Below, one piece after another: positions 25,283 to 32,286 of a stretch of DNA of 64,000 nucleotides (within the stretch, counting starts at the first letter, position 1; each line of letters opens with the position of its first letter). The notes beneath the pieces are model-generated. The model was given only the letters and a program-made list of their open reading frames with translations. It did no database searches and was not told the origin of the DNA. This DNA is from Desulfoluna sp. (GTDB lineage: Bacteria > Desulfobacterota > Desulfobacteria > Desulfobacterales > Desulfolunaceae). Both the position numbers and the translations under genes were made by a program. The DNA lies in contig NZ_JAQYWB010000021.1 of assembly GCF_030145185.1 (NCBI RefSeq), forward strand, positions 1-64,000, read 5' to 3'.

Positions 25283-25606
25283 ATGACAGAGGTTCCCCGA
25301 GTGTCTCCGGCAGAAACGCGCGGCAAGCTGATCCAGAAAAAAGCGATGCTGGTCTGCGCCTATGCATCGGATGACCAATTCAAGCAGATGCAGCTGGATG
25401 GGGCCATCCCCCTCTCCCGCTTTGAAGCGCGCCTGCCCATGCTGCCCCGAACCCAGGAGATTATCTTTTACTGCGCCTGAGGGAAGGAGCACAGCGCCGC
25501 AGGTCTTGCGGCCAAATTGATTGAAGGGGGGTTTCCCAACGCCAAAGCCCTGAAAGGAGGGGTGGCCGGGTGGAAAGAGGCCGGGTTTTCCGTGGCCTCA
25601 CCCTGA
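25283..25606 (+). CDS. Selenocysteine-containing rhodanese-domain protein (in-frame UGA, Sec66)
   Basis: The frame from ATG 25283 (GGGAGG 6 nt upstream) meets TGA at 25478-25480, then stays open to TGA at 25604. Read through, it gives 107 residues forming one complete rhodanese domain: strand EIIFYCA, then the UGA position, GKEHSAAGLAAKLIEGGF, NAKALKGGVAGWKEAGF. In ordinary rhodaneses the residue after FYCA is the catalytic Cys, so the UGA falls exactly on the active site. A hairpin with a GGTCT loop starts 15 nt downstream. Both points argue for selenocysteine insertion rather than a pseudogene. By family it transfers sulfur (or selenium) via a persulfide/perselenide; the partner is unknown. 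Automatic callers would stop at 65 residues. Confidence 0.88.
25496..25512 (+). promoter_or_regulatory. Bacterial SECIS-like element of the rhodanese gene
   Basis: GCCGCA-GGTCT-TGCGGC forms a perfect 6-bp stem with a five-base loop, beginning 15 nt after the UGA codon. The loop and its left flank (GCAGGTCT) are identical to the E. coli fdhF SECIS apex contacted by SelB. The UGA-to-loop distance (21 nt here, 18 nt in fdhF as I recall it) is in the working range. Confidence 0.85.
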
Positions 25607-25660
25607 GAGCGGCAAAGAAAAAAAGTATGCCTTCTATGGTTAAGGTATGGGGCAAAACGC

Positions 25661-25747
25661 GTCTCCGGCGGCAAGGTGTGCCACCTTGAAAGCAGCTTGC
25701 GGATGTGCTTTGCCCCTCATTCCTCGGGTCAAATCACATCCGCCTTT
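25661..25747 (+). repeat. Gene-end palindromic element, class A (diverged)
   Basis: It starts GTCTCCGGCGGC 54 nt after the rhodanese stop codon, in its sense orientation. The hairpin CAAGGTG-TG-CCACCTTG is intact. The distal half is diverged but keeps GCGGATGTG and CACATCCGC, which pair with each other. Confidence 0.7.
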
Positions 25748-25774
25748 AAAATAAAATTCATTCAAGAAGAATTT

Positions 25775-25833
25775 TTTAAGACCTGTTTGTTAAACTTTTC
25801 AAAAGTTTAGCCCCCGGCAGGGCCGCCGGAGGC
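25775..25833 (-). repeat. Gene-end palindromic element, class C
   Basis: On the minus strand it begins GCCTCCGGCGGC 3 nt after the MATE stop codon. Both arms (34 and 20 bp) are identical to those of the copy at 9120-9193, but only 5 nt separate them. Its middle forms the palindrome AAACTTTTCAAAAGTTT. Confidence 0.8.
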
Positions 25834-25836
25834 ATG

Positions 25837-27219
25837 TTATCGTTCGACAAGTTTCAGGCTGCGCCAGGGGCCGCGGACGTAGCGCAGGACCGTGGCGATG
25901 CAGAGGCCGGCGATGTAGACGGTGGGGCAGCACCAGGCGAGGGTGAGGCCCCAGCCCAGGAAGAGGACCCCGACACCGGCGGGCAGGATCATGAGGAAAA
26001 GGGCGCAGGCCAGGGTGATCCACATGATGTAGCGGGTGTCTCCGGCGCCCGCCAGGGCCCCTGAGTGGATAAATCCCACGGTATCGAACAACAGATAAAC
26101 CACCACGAACCGGAGGCAGATGACTCCGGCGTCCCGGACGGGGGCAAAATCGGCGGGGGTTCCGGCGCCGGGGGCAAAGAGGTTGATCAGGGGCTCAGGG
26201 ACAAAAAGAAAGAGAGCCCCCAGGGGGAGCACGTAGGCCAGGGCGAGGTGGAGAGAGGCGCCGGTGGCAGATTCGGCCTGGGGGATCTCTCCGGCCCCTA
26301 AGTGGTTGCCCACGAGGACGCTGGCGCCGCTTGCGAAGGCGTGCAGGGGCATGAACGCCAGGGAGTTGATGGAGAGGGCGATGTTGGTGGCGGCCAGGGC
26401 GGTCTGGCCCAGGCGGCCCACAAGGAAGATAAAGAAGGTAAAGGCAAAGATATCGAGAAAGAGGTGCAGGCCGCCGGGCAGGCCGTATTGGAGAAGCTTT
26501 TTAAAGAGCTCCGGGACCGGTTCCCAGTGGGTGAGGCCGATCGAGTCGCGGTCTTCCCGGGTGATGAGGAGCCGGGCAAAGAGGACAAAGATCAGGGCAG
26601 AGGAAGCCACCGTGGCCAGGCCGGCCCCGAAGATGCCCAGCTCGGGGAAAGGGCCGATGCCGTTGATCAGGCAATAGTCCAGAGGGATGTTGACGCCCAT
26701 GCCGACGAGGTTGACGAGCATCACGGGCCGGGTGCGGCCCATGCCGGAGAAGTAGCCGGAGAGGGCGGTGCTTGCCAGGCTGAAGAAGGCGCCCAGGCAG
26801 AGGGTTCGAAAATAGATGCGTTCAAAGGCGGCGATGGTCTCCCCGTGGCCCGCCAGCTCGAAGAGGGGGGTGGCGCAGAGGGCGAAGGCGGCCATGAAGA
26901 GGGTGCCGACAAGGGCGAGCCAGAGACCTTGCCAGAGGCAGCTTCCGATGCGCTCGGTCATCTTGGCCCCCCGGTACTGGGAGATGAAGACGCTGACGTA
27001 GCCCACGGTCCCCAGAAAGAGGGAGAGGGGGAGAAAGTAGGCGATGCCCGCCGGTGTGGCAGCGGCGACTTCTGCCACCGAGTGGTTCGAAACGAAGATG
27101 CGGTCGGTGAACTCCATGACGGTGGTGGAGGCCATACCGGCCACCAGGGGCAGGCTGATGGTGAGGACGCGACGGTAATCGTCGCCGTGGGCCGATGGCC
27201 CTTTAAACCAGAGTTTCAC
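25837..27219 (-). CDS. MATE-family efflux transporter
   Basis: The 460-residue membrane protein has twelve predicted helices in two halves. Family landmarks are the helix-1 region ISLPLVAGMASTTVMEFTDR, FGAGLATVASSALIF, and the second-half QTALAATNIALSINSLAFMP. MATE pumps export cationic drugs, organic cations or metabolites using sodium or proton gradients. The substrate is not predictable. It is transcribed alone, with a class C repeat directly behind its stop codon and a class A-like remnant (27238-27317) just upstream of its start. GTTTAAAGGG precedes the coding part, without a strong ribosome site at ATG 27219. Confidence 0.92.
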   Translation of the reverse strand: MKLWFKGPSAHGDDYRRVLTISLPLVAGMASTTVMEFTDRIFVSNHSVAEVAAATPAGIAYFLPLSLFLGTVGYVSVFISQYRGAKMTERIGSCLWQGLWLALVGTLFMAAFALCATPLFELAGHGETIAAFERIYFRTLCLGAFFSLASTALSGYFSGMGRTRPVMLVNLVGMGVNIPLDYCLINGIGPFPELGIFGAGLATVASSALIFVLFARLLITREDRDSIGLTHWEPVPELFKKLLQYGLPGGLHLFLDIFAFTFFIFLVGRLGQTALAATNIALSINSLAFMPLHAFASGASVLVGNHLGAGEIPQAESATGASLHLALAYVLPLGALFLFVPEPLINLFAPGAGTPADFAPVRDAGVICLRFVVVYLLFDTVGFIHSGALAGAGDTRYIMWITLACALFLMILPAGVGVLFLGWGLTLAWCCPTVYIAGLCIATVLRYVRGPWRSLKLVER

Positions 27220-27237
27220 AAGACCTCGATCTGCGAT

Positions 27238-27317
27238 GCGGCGGCAAGGTGAGCCACCGTCAATGCGGGTGGCCGCCGCACCTTAACCCTCGTGTCTCGG
27301 GTCAAAGCGCGGCGGCA
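27238..27317 (+). repeat. Diverged class A-like palindromic element upstream of MATE gene
   Basis: It contains GCGGCAAGGTGAGCCACC and a later GGTGGCCGCCGCACC, both related to the left half of class A. It also has CTCGGGTCAAA-like sequence shared with the copy at 25661. It lies 19 nt before the MATE start, pointing away from that gene, and is one of two copies not placed behind a stop codon. Confidence 0.5.
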
Positions 27318-27372
27318 TTTTTATGAAAGGTGTGCCGTAACCGTTCATGATCAATCATGACGAAAAAGCGTT

Positions 27373-27393
27373 GGCGGCCCTGCCGCCGGAGGC
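27373..27393 (-). repeat. Gene-end hairpin behind the FMN oxidase
   Basis: On the minus strand it reads GCCTCCGGCGGC then AGGGCCGCC, beginning 6 nt after the stop codon of the FMN enzyme gene. GGCGGC/GCCGCC form the stem. It shares the leading 12-mer of the gene-end elements. Confidence 0.6.
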
Positions 27394-27399
27394 TTTTTT

Positions 27400-28410
27400 T
27401 TATCGGAGAATACCCGACTCCACCCGGTTGACATTGTCGGTGCCGGTGAGCACCATGGCTTGAATCAATTGGGTTTTGAGGGTCTCGATGGTGGTCTCCA
27501 CCCCTTGCTGCAGGCCGCCGACCGCGGCGATGGCGAAGGGTCGGCCGATCATGACCCCATGGGCGCCCAGGGCGAGCATTTTCAGGATGTCCCCCCCGCT
27601 GCGGATGCCGCCATCCACCAGGATGGTCATCTCTCCGCCCACGGCCTCAGCGATCTCGGGAAGCACCTCGGCGGTGCCCGGTGTGGAGTCCAGCACCCTG
27701 CCGCCGTGGTTGGAGACCACGATGGCGTCTGCCCCGGCTTCCTTGGCACAGAGGGCATCATGGACCGTCATCACCCCTTTGAGGATGAACTTCATGGGGG
27801 TGCTTTTGACCACCTTGGCGATGTCCTTAACGGTCATGGGGGTAACGGGGCGTCCCATCTTGGCCAGGGTGACCAGGCCGGCGGCGTCGATGTCCACGCC
27901 AAAGACGGAGGCACCTGTGGCTTCGGCTTTCTCCAATTTTTCGTAGAACTCTTTCTCTTCCCAGGGCTTGATAAAGGGGATGCCGTGTCCGCCGGCTTTT
28001 TTAATGGCGGAATACCCGGAGGCGTGAATGACTTCCGGCACGCCGTCTCCGGTGCAGCCGATGAGTCCTTTGTTTTGGCACCCGCTGACGATGGCGTCGA
28101 TGTACGCCTCTTCGGAGACATCGCCCCCGCCCATATTGAAAGAGACCCCGCCGATGGGGGCAGCCATGAGCGGCATGGAGAGGGAGAGGCCAAGAAGCTC
28201 GGTTTCGGTGACGGGGGCTTTCACTCCGTGGACCAGTTTCATGTTAAATCGTACCGAATCCAGGGCCTCCATATTGGCGTGAAAGGCCGAACCGGTTCCG
28301 AGGCCTCCCATGCCCGGCACTTCACCGGCACAGGCTTTGCCGTTGCATACGGGGCAGACCCGGCAGTATCCCTTCATTTTTTCTCTGGCTGATTTCCTGA
28401 TCTCTTGCAT
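27400..28410 (-). CDS. FMN-dependent alpha-hydroxy-acid oxidoreductase (lactate oxidase-like)
   Basis: The 336-residue TIM-barrel flavoenzyme resembles the lactate/glycolate oxidase family. It has MAAPIGGVSF (FMN strand), GVDIDAAG, the catalytic His and Arg in VVSNHGGRVLDSTPGTAEVLPEI, then TILVDGGIRSGGDILKMLALGAHGVMIGRPF. The N-terminus has four cysteines in CRVCPVCNGKAC (residues 16-27), absent from classic lactate oxidases but, as I recall, seen in anaerobe homologues; it might hold a metal or Fe-S site. ATG 28410 is preceded by GGGAG. A tiny ferredoxin gene lies upstream on the same strand. Substrate unknown. Confidence 0.85.
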   Translation of the reverse strand: MQEIRKSAREKMKGYCRVCPVCNGKACAGEVPGMGGLGTGSAFHANMEALDSVRFNMKLVHGVKAPVTETELLGLSLSMPLMAAPIGGVSFNMGGGDVSEEAYIDAIVSGCQNKGLIGCTGDGVPEVIHASGYSAIKKAGGHGIPFIKPWEEKEFYEKLEKAEATGASVFGVDIDAAGLVTLAKMGRPVTPMTVKDIAKVVKSTPMKFILKGVMTVHDALCAKEAGADAIVVSNHGGRVLDSTPGTAEVLPEIAEAVGGEMTILVDGGIRSGGDILKMLALGAHGVMIGRPFAIAAVGGLQQGVETTIETLKTQLIQAMVLTGTDNVNRVESGILR

Positions 28411-28594
28411 AGCTACTCCCTTGATGAAAAAGATGGTCGTGTCGTCCCTGGCAGTGCCTTGAAAACGCCTTTTGGGCGAGGTCACACAAGGGGGACCGCC
28501 CTTTGTATCCCTGGCTTCTCAGGCCCGGGCTGGGCTTTTCTTTTCTACACCTTTTGGCTTGGAATGACAACGGGATGGGCTGAGATGTCTGGAA

Positions 28595-28618
28595 GGGGGC
28601 CGGGCGCCTCCGGCCCCC
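28595..28618 (-). terminator. GC-rich hairpin between ferredoxin and FMN oxidase genes
   Basis: GGGGGCCGG-GCGCCT-CCGGCCCCC is a 9-bp stem located 25 nt behind the ferredoxin stop codon. There is no T-tract in the minus direction, so attenuation or mRNA stabilisation is as likely as termination. Confidence 0.45.
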
Positions 28619-28642
28619 CTCCAGCCCTCAGTGTGCTGCTGC

Positions 28643-28813
28643 TCAAGGAATAAAAAGGGTGGGTCGGGTCGTGATCAGAGCGATGGCCCCTTGGGGGCAG
28701 GCGGACGCGAAGAGTCCGCAGTGGATGCAGAGTTCGGGATTGACTTGGGCCGACGGGGGGCCTGTAAGCAAAAATTTGTCGGTGAGTTGCTGATAGGAGA
28801 TGTCGGTGGTCAT
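28643..28813 (-). CDS. 56-residue single-cluster ferredoxin-like protein lacking the third cysteine
   Basis: This short ORF has GGAG 6 nt before its ATG. It encodes QVNPELCIHCGLFASACPQG, a ferredoxin motif with Cys29, Cys32 and Cys39 followed by Pro40. The expected third ligand of CxxCxxCxxxCP is Phe35. After the motif comes AIALI and a short tail. With three cysteines it could hold a [3Fe-4S] cluster, use a non-Cys ligand, or be non-functional. Neighbours on the same strand are the FMN oxidase (downstream) and hypB (upstream). Too short for many gene callers. I am fairly sure it is or was a real gene. Confidence 0.65.
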   Translation of the reverse strand: MTTDISYQQLTDKFLLTGPPSAQVNPELCIHCGLFASACPQGAIALITTRPTLFIP

Positions 28814-28914
28814 GGGGTGCTCCGTGTCATCGTCGAAGGGGGATGGCCTCGAAGGAAACTTATATCGCTGATACCGTCAATGAACATTGTTATACCAAGG
28901 GTTTCAAAAAAGCA

Positions 28915-28968
28915 ACCCCGATTCATCCGGTGACGTAACAACACAGGAGAAATCGGGGTGTGTGCGAT
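28915..28968 (-). terminator. Terminator behind hypB
   Basis: A perfect 9-bp stem, ACCCCGATT / AATCGGGGT (28915-28923 and 28951-28959), has a long loop. On the minus strand it is followed by TGCTTTTTTG. It ends the nitroreductase-hypA-hypB transcript. Confidence 0.65.
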
Positions 28969-28985
28969 GTCTATGAGGGTGCCTG

Positions 28986-29657
28986 TCAGGCGTTGTGGGC
29001 CTTTGTCCTCTCTTTGAGCCAGGCCACCCAGGCATCGATCCCTTCGCCGGTGCGGCAGGAGATGTCAAAGAGGGTGCAGGAGGGGTTGACCTTTTTCACC
29101 CCCTCTTCAAAGCGGGCACGGTCGAAGTCGAAGTGTTCACAGGTGTCGATCTTGTTGATGAGAACCACCTCGCAGACGGAGAACATCAAGGGGTATTTCA
29201 GGGGCTTGTCGTCTCCTTCGGGGACCGACAGGATCATGGCGTTGAGGGCCGAGCCTGTGTCGAACTCCGCCGGGCAGACGAGGTTGCCGACGTTTTCCAG
29301 GAGGATGAGGTCAAAGTCCTGGGATCCGATGGCGTCCAGGCCGTCGCCTACCATGCTGGCGTCGAGATGGCAGAACCCTCCGGTGCGCATTTGAATGGCG
29401 GTGATGCCGGTGGCGGCCACTTTTTCGGCGTCCACCATGGAGTCGATGTCCGCCTCCAGAACGCCGATGTTAAAGGCCTCCTTCAGGCGAGCGGTGGTTT
29501 GAATGACGGTGCTGGTCTTTCCTGCGCCGGGCGATGCCATGAGGTTGACCAGGAAGGTTTTCTCCTCTTTCAGGCGAGCCCGAAGCGCCGCGGCGACCTT
29601 CTCGTTATCGTCGAGGATGTTCTCTTTGACTTCGATGAGCCTGACGTTGTCGCTCAT
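28986..29657 (-). CDS. hypB: Hydrogenase nickel incorporation GTPase HypB
   Basis: The 223-residue SIMIBI GTPase has P-loop NLMASPGAGKTST, switch region VLEADIDSMVDAEKV, LDASMVGDGLDAI, DLILLENVGNLVCPAEFDTG (with the metal-site Cys) and NKID. It delivers nickel, with HypA, to [NiFe]- or [NiFeSe]-hydrogenase large subunits. The N-terminus has no His-rich storage stretch. ATG 29657 is chosen with AAGGAGA upstream; it lies 35 nt behind hypA. No hydrogenase structural genes are in this window, so the target enzyme is encoded elsewhere. Confidence 0.95.
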   Translation of the reverse strand: MSDNVRLIEVKENILDDNEKVAAALRARLKEEKTFLVNLMASPGAGKTSTVIQTTARLKEAFNIGVLEADIDSMVDAEKVAATGITAIQMRTGGFCHLDASMVGDGLDAIGSQDFDLILLENVGNLVCPAEFDTGSALNAMILSVPEGDDKPLKYPLMFSVCEVVLINKIDTCEHFDFDRARFEEGVKKVNPSCTLFDISCRTGEGIDAWVAWLKERTKAHNA

Positions 29658-29692
29658 AGTGTCTCCTTTTTGATTTTCAGCATTTCGGGTGC

Positions 29693-30043
29693 TTACAGTG
29701 CCACCATATTTTTTACATAATACTCTTTGCCGGAGAGAATTTTCCCCCCCTTGCCCTTGCAGTGGGGGCAGATGCCGAAGGCTTCGGTGTGGGGCTCCGT
29801 GGTAAACTCCCGGTCGCACCCGGCGCAACGCATCACCACATCCCCCCACTCGATCTCAAGTTTGGCTCCGTCGGCCACGGTGCCCTGGGTGAGGTAGTCG
29901 AAGTAATGCTGCATCCATTTTTCTTCCAGGTCGCTGAGTTTTCCCACCCGAAGCTGGATGGCCGCCACCTTGGTGACCCGGTTCATGGCCGCATGTTTCA
30001 TCACCACCCGTAAGATGCCGTTCATCACTGGCAGTTCGTGCAT
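29693..30043 (-). CDS. hypA: Hydrogenase nickel metallochaperone HypA
   Basis: The 116-residue protein begins MHELPVM, where His2 and Glu3 are the conserved nickel-site residues. It carries the zinc loop CAGCDREF ... CPHC with two CxxC pairs. The C-terminus GKEYYVKNM is typical. It works with HypB in nickel insertion. It starts 16 nt after the nitroreductase stop codon, and hypB follows 35 nt later, so the three genes look like one operon. Confidence 0.95.
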   Translation of the reverse strand: MHELPVMNGILRVVMKHAAMNRVTKVAAIQLRVGKLSDLEEKWMQHYFDYLTQGTVADGAKLEIEWGDVVMRCAGCDREFTTEPHTEAFGICPHCKGKGGKILSGKEYYVKNMVAL

Positions 30044-30059
30044 AGGGTGCTCCTGTTTT

Positions 30060-30878
30060 TTATTCCCAGGTGACCTTGGGGGTGTTGCGGGGAGGCATGC
30101 GGGGGTAGGCGAATTTCGGGTGTCCCACCATCATGGCGCCGTAGTTGCCGGTTTTCTCGTCCAGGTTCAGGGCCTTCTGCAAGGGGGGCCAGAAGATGGC
30201 CGCAGCGTTGAAGAACCCGTTCCAGCAGCCCCCGAGCCCCAGGGAGGGGAGCATGAGTTCGAGGTAGCTCATCCCAATGGTGCAGGCGGCCTGTCCCATG
30301 GGGTTTCGTTTGTCGGCGTGGACGAGGATCAGGTGGGGGGCGTTGCGGTTGATGGTGTCCATGCCGAAATCCCACCCGGCCACCACGAGGTCGAGGTGGA
30401 GTTTTTTGGCGGTCTCGGGCTGCTCTTTGATCATCCAGCGCATCCAGTCGATGACGTGGCCGCAGAGCTCTTTGACCTTGTCGGTGTCGTAGATGACCTG
30501 CCAGCGTACGGGCTGAATGTTATGGCCGGAGGGGGCATGACTCGCCACCCGGATCGCCTCTTCGAGGAGGGCCTTGTCCACCGGGGCTTTTTTGTAGTTT
30601 CGTATGGAGCGGCGGCTTCTTAAAAACTGTTCGGCCTGGGCCGGGGAGAGGCTCAGCTCTTTTTTCACCTCCAGGCAGTCTGAAGGGGCCAGGGAGGCCA
30701 GGGTGAGGGCGCCCGTGGGGCAAACCGAGACGCAGTGGCCACAGTGGATGCACATCTTCTCCGCCCCGCGGGCCGGGGTGGGGGTGCCCTCTGTCATCTG
30801 AACGATCATCATGGGGCACTCCGCTGCGCAGAGGCCGTCTCCGTTACATAACGCCTGATCCACCGTAAACAATGCCAT
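30060..30878 (-). CDS. Ferredoxin-nitroreductase fusion protein
   Basis: The 272-residue protein has an N-terminal two-[4Fe-4S] ferredoxin domain (about 1-60) joined to a nitroreductase FMN domain (about 80-272; FLRSRRSIRNYK, HAPSGHNIQP, and GGCWNGFF near the C-terminus). The second cluster motif CIHCGHCVSVCP is complete. The first reads CNGDGLCAAECP, with a five-residue gap after the first Cys, a known variant. Such fusions are common in anaerobes and probably reduce nitro or quinone-type compounds with ferredoxin electrons. The start has AGGAGAG. It precedes hypA directly. Confidence 0.9.
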   Translation of the reverse strand: MALFTVDQALCNGDGLCAAECPMMIVQMTEGTPTPARGAEKMCIHCGHCVSVCPTGALTLASLAPSDCLEVKKELSLSPAQAEQFLRSRRSIRNYKKAPVDKALLEEAIRVASHAPSGHNIQPVRWQVIYDTDKVKELCGHVIDWMRWMIKEQPETAKKLHLDLVVAGWDFGMDTINRNAPHLILVHADKRNPMGQAACTIGMSYLELMLPSLGLGGCWNGFFNAAAIFWPPLQKALNLDEKTGNYGAMMVGHPKFAYPRMPPRNTPKVTWE

Positions 30879-30905
30879 GCTCTCTCTCCTTATCTTTTGT
30901 TTTTG

Positions 30906-30997
30906 CTTGCCGGCGGCCAGGGCTGCCACCTTGAAAGCGGGGTTGCGAATGCGATTCGAGGGCCGTTTCTCTGGGCTAAAATGTGTCCGCATTCGCG
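30906..30997 (+). repeat. Palindromic element, class A, upstream of the nitroreductase operon
   Basis: It has a CTTGCCGGCGGCC start, the partly decayed hairpin CAGGGCTGCCACCTTG, then GAAAGCGGGGTTGCGAATGC and the distal TGTGTCCGCATTCGCG. It lies 28 nt before the nitroreductase start and points away from it, unlike most copies, which sit behind stop codons. The 406-bp gap 30879-31284 otherwise holds only the nadA terminator. Confidence 0.7.
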
Positions 30998-31225
30998 TAG
31001 CGTGCGGCGGGATGCGGTGAGCGTCACAAGCGCATGGGTGTGGTCGCTTTGGGCCCAATTTAGTTTGTGTACGTGGTAATAAAAAGCATATCCCATGGCG
31101 TTGAGCAACCTTTTTCATGAGATAGAACAGAGCATCATGGGGGCTGATCACGGATTGAGGGGGACAGTTAAGTGCCGTAATTGGTTTGCAGACAAACGAT
31201 TTTCTGATGGGCTTCGGCGGTCATA

Positions 31226-31258
31226 AAAAAAGGGCCGGAGGGAGTGCCTCCAGCCCTT
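31226..31258 (-). terminator. Terminator behind nadA
   Basis: On the minus strand GGGCTGGAGG-CACT-CCCTCCGGCCC forms a strong hairpin followed by TTTTTTT. It lies 27 nt after the nadA stop codon. Confidence 0.8.
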
Positions 31259-31284
31259 GAGGCTTCAAAAAGAGCGAGAGGCCC

Positions 31285-32187
31285 CTACTTCATGGCGACC
31301 ATCTTTTGCACGGCGGAGAGAGCCGGGAGACGGATCTCTTCCGGGACCTTCACCTCGCCGGAGAGGTTTGTCAGGCAGGTGACGATATCGTCTAAGCGGA
31401 TGCGTTTCATGTCTGTGCAGCACATCTCCAGGGAGGCCGGAATAAATGTTTTTTCCGGGTTCTGCTGGGAGAGGGGGTAGAGGATGCCCACCTCGGTGCC
31501 CACGATGAAGGTGTCCGCAGAAGACTCTTGGGCGTAGCCTAGCATCCCGGAGGTGGAGGTCACCACGTCTGCCACCGCCAGCACTTCCGGGGAGCATTCG
31601 GGGTGGGCCATGAAGATGGCCCCGGGGTACTTGGCCTTGACGGCCAGGGCGGTCTGGGCGGTGAGGGTGTTGTGAAAGGGGCAGTAGCCTTCCCAGAGGT
31701 GAACGGTCTTGTCGGTTTTTGAGGCGGCGTATTGGGCGAGGTTGCGGTCCGGGGTCATGAGCACCTCCTTTTCGCTTAAGCTGCGGACTACCTTGATCAC
31801 GTTGGCGCTGGTGCAGCAGACATCGGAGAGGGCCTTCACCGCGGCGGAGGAGTTGACGTAGGTCACCACCGGCACTCCGGGAAGCTCTGCCTTGCGGGCG
31901 GCCAGGCTCAAGGGGGTGACCATGTCGGCCATGGGACATCCGGCCGAGGTCACGGGAAGGAGGACGGTCTTCTCCGGGGAGAGAATGGAGGCGGTCTCAG
32001 CCATGAAGTGAACCCCGCAAAAGACGATCACCTCGGCTTCGGTGGCTGCGGCTTTGATGCTGAGTTCCAGGGAGTCGCCACAGAGGTCGGCCACATCCTG
32101 AACTTCCGGCAGTACGTAGTTGTGGGCCAGGAGGATGGCCTTTCTCTCTTTTAATAAGGTTCGGATCTTCGCTTTGGTTGCTTCCAT
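31285..32187 (-). CDS. nadA: Quinolinate synthase
   Basis: The 300-residue NadA condenses iminoaspartate with dihydroxyacetone phosphate to quinolinate in NAD synthesis, using a [4Fe-4S] cluster. The three cluster cysteines are visible in LCGDSLE-region/SAGCPMAD, MAHPECSPEV and EMCCTDMKRIRLDDI. Other family blocks are LLAHNYVLPEVQDVAD, FCGVHFMAETASIL and YVNSSAAVKA. Length matches the family. It lies 99 bp behind lolA on the same strand; a GAGAGGGG/CCCCTCTC hairpin (32222-32255) lies in that gap. Confidence 0.95.
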   Translation of the reverse strand: MEATKAKIRTLLKERKAILLAHNYVLPEVQDVADLCGDSLELSIKAAATEAEVIVFCGVHFMAETASILSPEKTVLLPVTSAGCPMADMVTPLSLAARKAELPGVPVVTYVNSSAAVKALSDVCCTSANVIKVVRSLSEKEVLMTPDRNLAQYAASKTDKTVHLWEGYCPFHNTLTAQTALAVKAKYPGAIFMAHPECSPEVLAVADVVTSTSGMLGYAQESSADTFIVGTEVGILYPLSQQNPEKTFIPASLEMCCTDMKRIRLDDIVTCLTNLSGEVKVPEEIRLPALSAVQKMVAMK

Positions 32188-32286
32188 GGACAGACTCCTT
32201 GCGTTGGGCTCGGCAGGCCAGCCCCTCTCTGGGTGTTTGATGATGGGGAGAGGGGGGCCGGATCTGGGTTTAGTCTCGGGGTCTCA

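Noticed and set aside
25283-25480. A 65-residue truncated rhodanese or pseudogene
   Set aside because: The frame after the UGA is intact to the natural domain end, the UGA is exactly at the catalytic Cys site, and a GGTCT-loop hairpin follows. Selenocysteine explains all three better than decay.
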